Part shown: piece after piece, positions 44,401 to 56,065 of the stretch
Layout: every line of letters begins with the position of its first letter
Numbering within the stretch: position 1 is the first letter of the stretch
DNA from: Stachybotrys elegans
Lineage: Eukaryota > Ascomycota > Sordariomycetes > Hypocreales > Stachybotryaceae
Direction: 5' to 3'
DNA: 64,000 nt
Assembly (NCBI GenBank): GCA_020746835.1
Contig: JAGPNK010000005.1
Span: 1,984,001 to 2,048,000 of the forward strand
The notes under the pieces: model-generated
What the model saw: the letters and a program-made list of their open reading frames with translations, nothing else
Told to the model about the DNA's origin: nothing
Databases searched by the model: none
Made by a program: the position numbers and the translations under genes

Positions 44401-46862
44401 AATGTGCGAAAGATCAACCGCGCCAAGCAGGGTGAGGAGATGATGCAGCTGCCACTCAACCTTGGTCGTATGATTGAGTCATCGAAGCGTATCTTCAACG
44501 TGAAGGCGACCGACCGAAGCAACCTGCGACCCTCAGACATCATCCCCGCCGTGCAGAACCTCATCTCCCGCATCAAGATCGTCCGTGGCTCGGATCCCAT
44601 CTCACAGGAAGCCGATGCCAACGCCACCATTCTCTTCAAGGCCGTACTGCGCTCGCGACTGGCCTTCAAAGAGATTGTCAAGGAGCACCGTCTCAACAAG
44701 CTCGCGTTTGACCACGTACTGGGTGAGCTCCAGAGCAAATGGGACCGATCGTTTGTCAGCCCTGGTGAGATGGTTGGTGTCCTGGCTGCCCAGTCCATTG
44801 GTGAGCCCGCTACCCAGATGACACTGAACACGTTCCACTTTGCTGGTGTGTCGTCCAAGAACGTTACACTCGGTGTGCCTCGTCTCAAGGAAATTCTCAA
44901 CCTGGCGAGCAACATCAAGACTCCCAGTATGTCAGTTTATCTCAACACGCATCTCGGAACGCAGGAACAGGCAAAGCGTCTGCGAAGTTTGGTCGAATAC
45001 ACCAATCTGCGATCCATCACGGCGGTCACGGAGATTTACTATGATCCCGATGTGCAATCTACCAACATCCCCGAGGATGTGGACATGGTTGAGTCATACT
45101 TCTTGATTCCTGAGGAGAGCCACGACACAATTGAGATGCAGTCCAGGTGGCTTCTACGCATTACGCTAGACAGGCAAAAGCTGCTCGACAAGGAGATCAA
45201 GATTGACGATGTGGCGCAGCGTATCAAGGAGGAGTATCCTACCGACCTGGCCATTATCTTCAGCGACAACAACGCGGACGAACAGGTGATCCGTATTCGA
45301 ACCATCAAGCAGGATGCTGGCAAAGACGAGGAGGGTGCTATCGAGGATGATGTTATGCTCAAGCGCCTCGAAGCCCATCTCTTGGATACGCTCACCCTGC
45401 GAGGTGTCGAGGGCATTGAGAGAGCCTTCTTGACCAAGGGCACTCGTCTCGTGGAGACGCCCGATGGTGCAGAGATTGCCCTCAAGGACGATCCCCGATG
45501 CACCCAGTGGTACCTGGACACCAGTGGTTCTGCGCTGCGCGGCGTACTTGGTGTTGACGGCGTGGATACGACCAGGACCGTCACCAACGATCTGTGGCAG
45601 ATTGTGGAAACGTTCGGTATTGAAGGTGCGCGATCAGCGCTGATCAAAGAGTTGACGGCTGTGTTGGCCTTTGACGGTTCCTACGTCAACCACCGACACA
45701 TTGCACTTCTTGTCGATGTCATGACCTACCGAGGTGTCATCTCGGCTGTTACCCGACACGGCATCAACCGAGCCGATACTGGTGCGCTGATGCGCTGTTC
45801 TTTCGAGGAAACAGTCGAGATTCTGCTCGAGGCTGCGGCGACGGGCGAACTTGATGACTGCAGAGGTATTTCCGAAAATGTCATGCTGGGTCAGATGGCG
45901 CCTATGGGTACCGGAAACTTTGATGTCTTCTTGGACCCCAAGATGCTTGAGACGGTCATCTCTGACAACTCGCGCATGGGCCTTATGCCAGGCATGCCCG
46001 CCAAGGAGGGCGATTCCGAGGGCGCTGCTACGCCGTACGACACTGGGTCCCCCATGGCTGACTCGGGCTACATGAGTCTCAGCTCGCCTGCGGCTGGAAA
46101 CTTCTCACCCATCCAGGGTGCAGGCTCGGAAACGCCTGGCATCGGCACCGAGTACGGCGACCGGTTCGGCAACGTGCCCATGAGCCCCTACTCGGTGCGC
46201 GGAGGAGCCACGAGCCCATTCAGCACGTCCCCAACGTCTCCTTTCAGCAGCAACATGGGGGGCTACTCTCCGTCGTCGCCCAACATGGGGTACTCACCGA
46301 CCTCGCCGCTCATGGACGGCGGTGTTGGCCGCTACTCAACGTCTCCTTCGTTCAGCCCATCCTCGCCTTCCTTCTCGCCCACATCGCCGATGATGCGAGC
46401 ACCAAGTCCCGCCAGCCCCAACTACAGCCCGACGTCGCCGAGCTACTCTCCGGCATCGCCCACGTCACCAAGGCATTACTCGCCTACGTCACCAGCGGCG
46501 CAGCTCAACTCTCCTACGTCGCCCAGCTACTCGCCGGCAAGCCCCAACTACAGCCCGGCCTCACCGAACCTGCACGGAGCACCAGGCCTCACGTCGCCCA
46601 GCTACTCTCCGGCATCTCCTACCTGGTCGCCAACGTCTCCGGAGGCATACTCTCCCACTAGCCCGAGCTTCCATAGGAGCCCTGGATTGCAGCAGTCGCC
46701 GACTAGCCCCAGCTACTCTCCTACGTCGCCTTCCTTCTCTCCTCGGACACCTGGTCCGGGGACTTCTGGAAACCAATAGTGAGTTTTTGCACCTCAATGA
46801 TGATGGGCCAAGGGCGAAGACTGACAGTGGACAGCTCTCCTAATTCGCCGGCTAACGATTGA
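41495..46862 (+). CDS. rpb1: RNA polymerase II largest subunit RPB1
   Basis: Three exons: 41495..41854, 41917..46778 and 46835..46862; 1749 aa. Catalytic subunit of Pol II. The N-terminal zinc site ([20 protein letters not shown]), the active-site loop [10 protein letters not shown] (three Asp at 490, 492, 494) and the bridge helix ([20 protein letters not shown]) are intact. The CTD from about 46140 is degenerate: units such as [21 protein letters not shown] and YSPTSPAAQ are separated by irregular spacers rather than forming the regular 26-heptad array of yeast. An in-frame TAG at 46777 overlaps a GTGAGT donor (46779). Removing the 56-nt intron, with CTGAC branch and ACAG acceptor, replaces the stop by YSPNSPAND, so I take the third exon as real. 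Total is a whole number of codons. The intron-1 donor GTTCGT is weaker than usual. Confidence 0.97.
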
Positions 46863-47714
46863 TTGATTTGACTACATAATGCATGCGAGGCACGGGTTGT
46901 CGTTTATTTTACGCCGATTTCTTTTTCCATATTTCCCCTTCCGCCTTGTTTCCCCCTTCTCTTTCACCCGGCCGGTCTCGTTTTCTCTTTGATCAATCGA
47001 TCGATCGCTCCCACATTGATGGTGTTTCCATCACGATAGATGCATAAAATATGTTGACAAGGATTCCCCCTTTTTAAAAACAAACCAAACAACAGAAAAA
47101 CGAAGAGCGCGCATAGACGTGGACGGGGAGGGGAAGGGGACGCGAACATGAAGATCAGAAGGACAGGACTCGATTTCAAATGAGGTTGAGGGGGGGGATA
47201 GCTGTAGTTGATGGTTGATGCAGCCAGTGGTGTTGTAAGTGAGGTGGCCTCACACTCACCTGTATAATAAAAAAAATCCACACACAAGCGCATACAGACA
47301 ACGGAGCCACAGGAGGGGAGTGGCAGCACATGGAACTTTGCATTTCTTGTTCTTTTTTTTTTTTTCCGCGGAAGAGACTCGGAACCAGATTGATGAAAAG
47401 GGGCGCGAGGGGGGAGGGAGCCCGCTGCCCAGAGCCGCAAGTTCAGGTAGCAAGGAATGGATTGGTTTATTTGCAACGAGGATGATGATCATGACGATGA
47501 TGGTGATATGATGACTTGTCTGACCAACTTGCTAGGCAGGCAACGTGAATCGTGAATGTCGAGCCAACAACAGTGGAATCAAGGCGCAATGTGCAAGGCT
47601 ACCAGGGTGCGGGTGACAACTTCTGGTTTCTTTTTAGGACATGACGATGCGTGCGTATGATTGACGGGCGAACCAAGTTTCCTGCATTCTCGGGGCGGGA
47701 GGAAGGGAAGGGAA

Positions 47715-47727
47715 GGGGGGGGGGGGG
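47715..47727 (+). repeat. G13 homopolymer within a G/A-rich tract
   Basis: Thirteen consecutive G after a GGAAGGGAAGGGAAG stretch; followed by GAGC repeats. Confidence 0.9.
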
Positions 47728-48582
47728 TGTAGGGAGAGCGAGCGAGCGAGCGAGTGAGTGTGGCAGTGAAGAAGAGACGAGGATGGATGATGTGGTGATG
47801 TATGCGCGGTGGGTAAGGTCATAATGCAACAAGTAATAATAACAAGGTGACTCGAGATGCACGAGATTTTAGCTGCAGCAACGCGCCTCGAATCCATCTG
47901 CAGGTCGCGCCCGCCTGGGCTCTCGAGCCTTTTCGGCCGCACGTCTGACTAGCTGCTTTGGATGATGCTCTTCTTGCCTGCCAGGCAAAATAGGCAGACA
48001 CGCAAGAGACATGCAGGCCCTCCTCTTCTTCCAGGTTCAGGTGGGCCAACATCATCGACGTCCGGGGAGCTGGAGCGCTAGTTTTCGTCACCGCCGCGAG
48101 GTGAGCAGCGCGTATGATTTGACGACGACGATGGTGAGCGATAGTTTTAGACGCGGGTGAGCAGCCCCCAACGCGCAAGGCGGTACGAGCTCTCTTCTAT
48201 TTCCACGGGAGAAAAAAGGTTCTTGCGTGGTGGGAAGAAAACGCGATGGACCGACGGGTTGGTTGGTTCTGTTAGTAACTGGAGAGGCTCTAAGGGACGG
48301 CGTAGCAGGGCATAGATGGGCCGGCCCGGGACAGGGTGTTGCCCCCTTCCTCCACGGCCTGTCTCCCTCGTTGCGTGCGTGCGTTTGGTGTTTTGTGACT
48401 TGCGAGTTCACGGCGCCGCCAGCGAGTGTCGCGCACGGAGGGAACAACGGTGAAGCACCTTCTGCATCGGGCCATCTCCATCATCAATGCTCCAAAGTCT
48501 CTTTTCTTCTTCTTCTCTACCAACGACTTACTCAAGATAGATAGCAAAGCCGTCCTCCCGCATTTGGCATCACTTGCCTCGC

Positions 48583-48612
<30 letters not shown>
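48583..48612 (+). repeat. (CAT)10 microsatellite
   Basis: Ten CAT units, intergenic. Confidence 0.9.
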
Positions 48613-48614
<2 letters not shown>

Positions 48615-48773
48615 CATGATTGCATCGCGACGTGCATGTGGTCCTTTTGCAAGGATGGGCCCGACCGACACATTTCTTTCCCTCCCTCTTGTAAGCGGCG
48701 GGGTTTCCCGAGGAGTGGCTGCCGCGCGTATGCGGGTGAATTGCAAAAGAGGAATGATATGATAGAAGAGAGA

Positions 48774-48795
48774 AGAGAGAGAGAGAGAGAGAGAG
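48774..48795 (+). repeat. (AG)11 microsatellite
   Basis: Perfect AG dinucleotide tract inside a longer GAGA/GAAG purine run starting near 48763. Confidence 0.9.
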
Positions 48796-50178
48796 TAAAA
48801 AAAGGGGGGCGGTGGTTGACGTGTCACGACGAAGAAGGTGGTCTAGACGGACGGCAAAACCAACATGTTGGTTTGTGGGATTTTGTTTTCTGTTCTGTTC
48901 CCCCTTTCCTCAACATGGCATGTACACGCCGTATGCAAAAACAAAGTCATTTTTTAGTCTCTTTTTCTTCTTCTTCTTCTCTTACTCATATTTCCAATTC
49001 TCAGAATTATTTTTATTTTGTCACTCAGCAATGGCCATGTCTACGCCTCTAGAGGACGTCGGTTCGTGCGACACACGAGATAGTCATTCTCCTGCCGCCT
49101 GTCGGCAGATGATGATGACATTGCGGAGCACAGGCGCGCTTGTTTCGCATCCATCTGGAAGATGGAAGCGGAAAGGAGTGGCCCAACACCGCTCGTCACT
49201 GGACAGACGGCCGCCGCACAAAGGCACGCACACGGGGTTCTTGCTCACTCCATTGGGCCAGTGGTAAGATTGTTGCGATCCCAGAGCAGGGGGGGCGTAA
49301 GTAAGTGTGGGCTGAGGAGCCGAAAGGGAAGACGAGAGGCACAGTCCTGTCCTGTCCTTGTAGGCAACCCCCCCTCCCTGTCGCCCGCCATCTGATCTGC
49401 CATTCGAGCCTTCAATTCTTTCGATGGTAGGGCTGAAGCGTTGCATGGGGCCCCAATCCTGACCCCTGGACTGGGGGCTGCCTTGACCAGAAGACCCATG
49501 GGCGGCCGCACAATGGGCCGGGCGCTGTGGTGCCTGTGCCAAAACGCAGTGCAAAGGACTCTGTAGGTCCAAGCCATGGACCATTCATACACCCAGCTCA
49601 CCCGCGATATTGCACCGTAATTTGCAGGGACAAGGAGGGACATGAACATGGACGGGGTGCGTTGACAAAAAAGAACAATATCAGTAAGCGAAAACACTAA
49701 GATAAGCTATGGCAAGGCAGCCAGGGCGGGAGTAGAGAACACGAGAACACCAGAAGCCTCCATCCCATCTCCTCCATCAACGCGAACAGAGTTCCGTCTG
49801 CATGCCCACACCCTCACCCTCACCCACAGACTCTAACCTCCCAAAGAAACGAATGACGAAGAAGAAACAGGGAACCGCAGTCTCTGCCTTGACAAGGGTG
49901 TATGCTTCCACCGCTCGCCAAGCGCAGGATCCTCTTGCGAGTGTCGGCCTCTAAGGCCGCGAACGGCAACGGTCCATCTAACAATATGAAATGGTGTACA
50001 AAAGATATTCGATATGGCATTTACGCCAGCCAAACCCTCTCCATTCGGCAGATGATCTTCCCCAGGCGTCATCTTGTGCCATAGTGCCGTCTCATCACTG
50101 CCGTGTAAGCCGTGAGAGGCGCGAGCCAACACAAGAGCATGACCGTGACCGGGCCACATAGCCTTGTTCGACAACTCG

Positions 50179-50319
50179 CTAGCGGCATTTGTCACAGGCT
50201 CCTGTCCACTGACGGGGGAGTGTGATGGTCGAGCAGGTAGTTCCGGTACAAGGAGCTCCCTCTGTCGTGATATTGGTGCATCCGCACGAAAAGGTATCGA
50301 TTCTCCTGTACTGGCACAT
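50179..50319 (-). CDS. 46-aa cysteine-rich microprotein
   Basis: Small ORF on the minus strand, ATG 50319 to TAG 50179. The protein begins MCQYRRIDTFSCGCTNITTE and ends QWTGACDKCR. It has seven Cys in 46 residues (2, 12, 14, 24, 29, 42, 45), with CxC and CxxC spacing. Short fungal proteins that start with MCxY, have an aromatic-x-CG[C/H] block and end in CxxC are, to my knowledge, common in Sordariomycetes and are of unknown function, possibly metal-binding. A TATA box (TATATAAAG) lies at 50683..50675. The roughly 355 bases between it and the start contain CT-rich leader sequence and not one ATG on this strand, so this is the first AUG of the predicted transcript, in an AACAATG context. There is no signal peptide, so it is probably intracellular. 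An intron in the leader is possible (CTAAT...TTTTAG near 50420-50430). Confidence 0.6.
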   Translation of the reverse strand: MCQYRRIDTFSCGCTNITTEGAPCTGTTCSTITLPRQWTGACDKCR

Positions 50320-50674
50320 TGTTGAGGTGAATGGCTCTTGAATCTCTCCGGAAGTGCGAATGCGAGAGTTTCCCTAGTTGAGAGATTTCGAGAATAGAAA
50401 GTGCTCGTTTGATCACAAACTAAAATGTTATTAGCTCCCGTATGCAAAACAATAGCTTCCACGAGGGGAAAGTGCACACCGAAGCGAAGCAAAGAACTTT
50501 GTGCTGAGCTGGCGAGGTGCCTTGCTGGAAAGACCAAGACGAGAGAGTGTTGGAGATGGGACAATATGCTACTTCCGAAGAAGAGAGGCGCCGAGTAAAG
50601 CCGTTGTTGTAGAGATGGGAGAGATGAACGATGCGTGTGGCTTTTTGATGTGAACCACAGGAAGGGGCGTGCGG

Positions 50675-50683
50675 CTTTATATA
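50675..50683 (-). promoter_or_regulatory. TATA box of the Cys-rich microprotein gene
   Basis: TATATAAAG on the minus strand, followed within 40-70 bases by pyrimidine/ACAA-rich sequence (CATCTCTCCCATCTCTACAA) typical of fungal transcription starts. Confidence 0.55.
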
Positions 50684-53600
50684 CTTCAGACTGGGCAAAC
50701 ATGCGCAGTATGATACCTAGCTGGACAATGAATCGTAACAATTGCCGTGTTGAAGAACTTTGCAAGGTCCGGATTCGTCGGATGATATACGACTGTTGGT
50801 TGTTTGCCGTACCCGTCCCCAATACCCGGTGATAGGGGCGGAAACCAGCGGTGACGAGGGGCAGCGAGCCAATTGATATTCGCAGTTGCTGCTCCATGGG
50901 CACACGAGGTAGGGTGAAAGATAGCGGACGCCCTGTCCACGGACCTCAAGGAGTGAAATGGAGACATATCATCACTGGATGGGGTCACCAGAAGTAGCAA
51001 CTACTGGGAGCCATGCCCTCCCACCGCCAAGGTGTACCGCTTCCAATGCTCAAATGTCGTGGGAAGATGAACCAACCATCACCTCATATGACCCTGCACG
51101 CCACGAACTAGAAGATGCAGTTGGCACTTAGTCTTAAGAATCTTCTGCTCATGGGGTGGGTGGAGTAGCAGTAGGATGGATGCAAGATTTCTAAACCCGC
51201 CCACCCCCCTCTCTCCCACCCCCCTTTGCCGACACTCGCAACTGTACCGGCGCAGCCACGAGAGAGCGTATTTGCGATGAAGAGATGCCCGAGAAACTGT
51301 CCATTGCCGGACTGCTTGTACTGCGAAAACTTGCAGCATGGCTTGTCGGGAACCATCTCTAAATGTGAGAGACCAGGTTACGCAGCTTGCGCACACAGAA
51401 GGGTCGAGACTCGTGGTCTTCCCCGAAAAAGAACCCCTGAAGAACAGGTTAGACATTCATCATGCGGGAGTGTGCATGCTTGGAGAGTGTGTCTAGATGA
51501 TGGGTCACAAGCCCCTGCATCAGCGCCGCAAAAGGGTCGACAGGATCGATCGTGGGTGGGAAATGCCTGGCCAAAATGCCGAGATGTATATGCGGAAGCA
51601 CATTATTGTGCCACACCAGAGGAAAGGGTAAAAGAACTTGTGTTCAGTGACGGAGAAAGCGGTGATGCATAGCAATAGACAAGGTGAGCTGGACGTGGCC
51701 AAGTCTCAGCTCCGGGAACACAGGTTGGCCGAAGTGGTTGCACACACGACCTTTGTGACGCCACTGCTCTCATCGAGTGATGTAAACCTTGCAGTGAAAA
51801 GTGATGAAGACCATTCGGGCAACCCTACCATACATAGTGTTCCCACTTCTTCATGTATGTTGGCTGGTGCCCTGGTCGTCCCGCCAGGTTGCTCGCCCCT
51901 GGAGCTCTGGATGTCGTCGAGCAGCCATGGTGAGAAGCTCCTGGGGCATGTTCCGAACCCGACAAGCCTCCTGTGGGAGGGCCACGAGGTGTATGCAGGC
52001 CGCATGACATGTTTCGCCGGATAGAAACAGCTCCTCTCTCCCGCGTGGCAAGACACGGGTGTAGCGAGGATATTGTATCCGTCCCAAGACCAAGGAAGCT
52101 GCTCCACCAATTGTCTTCCACTGTGGCTCTGAATAACCTCTTTAGCTTATGGGCTTGGACGAATATTTTATCTGGTCGTACAAGAAGCTGTGGCCGGGTT
52201 GATTGATGCCCATGTGGCAGCAGTATCTGTCAACCCCAGCAGCGTAATCAGGAGGGAGAAAGGGGAAGAGGGTAGGGGGGGGTGTGTGCCTGGCGGAACG
52301 GGGCGATCCCCCAGAGACGGACGGCAAGGTATGCCACAAAGACACACACACACGCGCATTGACATGAGGGGAGTTGACAGCGGAAAGGAACACGCCGGCC
52401 ACGGAAGCCAACATTGCTTGGCTCATTCATGGTTGGCAAACAGGGCTCAGCAGGCTGAGCTTGTGCCAGACGGGAAGGCTGTGCGACGTGGTGAGATGGC
52501 GTGGAAGCTGGCCATGAGAAGACTAGAGGGCATAGCCTCGGAAAGTCGGCGACGGAACGCCACTTGATGTTGGTAAAGTCGACCAAAGTTCATGTCAATG
52601 ATCCCATTTGGAGGAGGATGTGTGCGGATCCATGCCCATAGCAGGTCTTGGTGTGTCCAGACGCGGTCACTCGGCACCCGATGGGAAACGGGAAAGGCCG
52701 CTGTGTCAAAGGGAAAGAAAGAAAAAAGACAGCTTTCCTTGATGCAAGACGGTGGATTTTCTTGATGCATGTCAACTTGCTGCACGACGACTTGGTGGAG
52801 ATGGATTGAGGTTGCTTTCATGGTTCATGGTTCGTGGGTCAAGCAAGGCCGTTCCAGTATACAGTGCGGTGGGGGTGATGTACTGTGACCCAAAGCAGCT
52901 CCCCTTGCAAGGTACTGCCTAAATCGGGATGAACAGTGCGTGCAACGTGCAATTCGCACCTCCTCTCTTCTTGCGTAGCAGCGGGTAGTCGCAGCAGGCA
53001 AGGGCGACTGCCTGCTGCTGCCAGGGATGAAATCATTATCGGGCCCATTCTACGACCATGTTCAAAGCTCTTGGGTTGGTACTAACAAACCTCAGCACGA
53101 ACTCGTCCTCTGCCTGGAGAGGCAGCCAAGCAAAGCCCCGGTTTCTCAAAGAATTCCTTGCATTAGGCACGTTGGCCCCTCTTGTCTCGTCTCGTCTCGT
53201 CGCTGCTGCTGCTGCGGCTGCGGATGTTTCTGCCAGTCCTCCAGGTGCTCGAATCCTCCGGCCCGAGATGAATTGCTGCGAGCATAGCCACCGAGCCCAC
53301 CGACGCAATGCAGCTCGTCGACATGGCATCATACCAGGCCAACTGGATCCGCGAGGTCCTCTTTGGCCTGCCTCAGCGATCCCTGAGAGCTGATGCCTGC
53401 CTGCTTGCCTGCCTGTTCCTGCTGGGGAGCCCAACCAAATTCAGCCTTCGAGATCGATTGTGGCAGAGTTGATTTGAGACCCGTTTCGTGACCCATTCGA
53501 GAGACCGCCATGGGTCCATATGCGGCCTGGCCTAGCCGCCGCGACCAGAGGATCCTCCCTGGTACCACGCATCAGCGCAACCCATCCGAGCCGATCCAAG

Positions 53601-56065
53601 TCTCCAGCATGTCGATAAACTGGGCTGGCCGCCAGGCGGTCTGCTGAAGGCCTGATGAGGGTCTCAAGCGGTCTCCAAGCCCCAGGCTGTTCCTGACGTG
53701 TGCCTGATTGTCTCATGCTTATTCCGAAATTATCGGCTACGAGATCGCTGGCCCCTGCTCATCCCGTCAAACCAATCGAACGCGAACCCGTCCCATCCAC
53801 ACACCCCTGTACATTCATCGATTGTCAAGTGATTTTTGATCCATATGCCAATGCCAGCGCTCAACCAACATGTGCACCTCGCCTCGACCCTCTAACAAGC
53901 GACCGAGATCCACGACAAGGCCTAACGGGTTGCGTCTGATCGCGACAACGCGGCAACCTCGTCTACTTTACCCATGTCCCAACGCCGTGGGCCTCTTGAC
54001 CTGGCCAGTCACACTCAAAGGTCAACGTAGCTCTGCCATCACATCTCAGGATCTTGCCTTTCACTGGTTGCGATAAGATCACTCACTATACTAGGATCAG
54101 GCATCGGCGCCATATCCTGGCTCCGAGCCGTTTGCCCAAGTTGTTCATCATGCCACGATGTATATCCCATTCGTCCCAACGCAATGCTTTCAAGAAGAGA
54201 GTAATTTCCCTTCCTTGCTCCGAGCAGGCAGCGACTTCCACCTGATACAACCATTGGGTAGTGGTTGGCGGGACCAGTTTCCATGGGCCATCATCATCCA
54301 GTCGACAGACTACCTCGCAAATCTGACGGCGCAGGCGACGAGGAGTTTCTCCGTGCACGCATTCTCTGTCCAAATTCAGCTGCAACTGGTTAACCTAACA
54401 AGCCGCGAATAACAGCGATACGTCGGCTAGTAGCTTCGCAAGCGATTAAACGCCAACGAGGTTGGCAGTCACACGAGATGCCGACAGACCTTCTATCGCG
54501 CCTAGCCTCGAGGAGATGGTCCTTGGGTCGACACCAACGGCCGCAGCCTCTCGCACTTGGATCGCCAACAACTGTCCTGTTGCGAGGAACGGTCGCCGAA
54601 ACTGGCGCCTTTCCGACCCATCTTGGTGTGATCAAAGGCCTCTTCCACGATTCGAGCCAATGGCTTGGAGTTTTAAGCGCTGTTGACTTGGGTCTGCATG
54701 GAAACATGACCCCACAACCGTATTCGCCCCCAAGTTCGACTGAGGCTAAACCATGGGTACAGGGGGTAACTTACACTCGGGAACTGATGTTCAATGTCGC
54801 AGACCTACTTCTCCTCCCACTTGAGCAGTTGATATTCTGCTCATTCACGCGGGCTTTTCGTGCATACAGTCCGCATCACTGACCCGGACAGGCAGTTCGT
54901 ACAATGCCTACTCCAGACGGGCTTAGCGAGCTCCAGTTTGTCCACGGCCGCATGACCTGAGGCCTGAGACCAGTGCATGATGGAAGCAGAAAACAGGGAA
55001 CCGTATCCGTCCAGACTTCTGGAGTGAGCCTTGCTATGGGTGGCCTGAAGCTGCATCCTACTCCATCCAGCCACCAACACGCCCGGAGACAAAAAGACAT
55101 TCGACATCCCAATACCGTGGGATGTCAATTGCCGAACCCAAGAAGATCGAGAACCCCCCGGGGGCTTGATATTATGACAAGCATCAACATGTTGAGTGAG
55201 ACCAACATGGCTTTGGAGATACACCGCCAAATGGATACCTTGTACGGACTCCTGCCGCATACCGGCGTCATTCATGGATCTTCTGGTTTGATCCGCTATA
55301 ATTACCTGACGTCTTGGATGGTGGACATGACCCAATAGTTCATTCTTCAACGATGAATTATCCCGTCACCAACCTGCATGAGCTGTGAGGGGGTGCTGAA
55401 CAAGAGGACGTAGAGGTTATCCCTACAGCCGGAGGCGAGCCTTGGATTACACATGATCTTCCTTCCTATGACTGTATACTACAGGTATGACGTGGAGTAC
55501 CTCGGAGATGGTCAAGCAGTGGTTAGCCCGATGGCCACGGCGGCGCAAAAGGGGGAAGGGGGAAGGGGGAATGGGGGGGAGGGGCAATGGTTTCCCTCTC
55601 ATTAACAAAACCACGAGAGGAGGGGGGGTATGGAGACGTGAAATGGTGGCCAGGAGCGGTATATGTGGCATGATCTGTTCTTGTGATGGCTCCTCTTCTT
55701 TTGTCCATCCATGTCCAAGGCTGTCTCCCTCACAATATGCAACGTAGTATATTGAGCCAAGTTGGGAGTAATATCACAACATCACCCTCATCACAATCTC
55801 GACGGAATGGCAAGGTTCATTAAGACACATCCTGTGTTGGCGAATCCTCTACCAACAATAACTACCCCCTTATTGTTACAACATTACACTGCAAAGCTCG
55901 AAAGATTAGGCGGGGTGATTCTCCTGCCGAGGCCATCGTCGCTTCTGGGTCCGGGCACCCTGTCGTGGCAAAACCCAACCTGGCCATGATCGTTAACGAC
56001 ACCAACGTCGAATGTGAATATGCGCGCGTGAAAAAGAAGGTGCCACAACCAACCTTTGGCGGTGC
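50684..56065. other. 5.4-kb gene-poor region
   Basis: Between the microprotein promoter and the 168-aa coiled-coil gene. Open frames up to about 170 codons occur on both strands (for example 51277-51672 plus, 54841-55350 minus), but codon choice is flat and none carries a domain, signal peptide or credible splice extension. A short CA tract lies near 52343-52355. No repeats longer than that, no tRNA and no transposon ends were recognised. It could host a long non-coding RNA or an extended promoter. Confidence 0.4.

Larger units (their letters stand above)
46863..50178. other. 3.3-kb gene-poor region downstream of RPB1
   Basis: Holds the RPB1 3' UTR and then low-complexity DNA: a G13 run (47715-47727), (CAT)n (48583-48612), (AG)n (48774-48795) and several purine/pyrimidine-skewed blocks. 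Open frames up to about 200 codons are driven by these repeats and lack domains. It may include the 3' UTR of the minus-strand microprotein gene to its right. No tRNA or rRNA signature. Confidence 0.4.

Noticed and set aside
48426..49052. Plus-strand ORF of 208 codons
   Set aside because: Its length is produced by the CAT and AG microsatellites and TTC tracts; no domain.
49833..50897. Long minus-strand open frame of about 350 codons across the microprotein locus
   Set aside because: It runs straight through the TATA box and leader of the microprotein gene in another frame, is Ser/Leu/Arg/His-rich without domain, and its codon choice is flat. Its length is striking, but I judge it a by-product of low stop density in CT-rich DNA.
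51277..51672. Plus-strand ORF of about 131 codons beginning with a Cys-rich stretch (MKRCPRNCPLPDCLYC)
   Set aside because: Only the first 16 residues look interesting. The rest has no pattern, codon use is unbiased and no promoter or splice signals accompany it.
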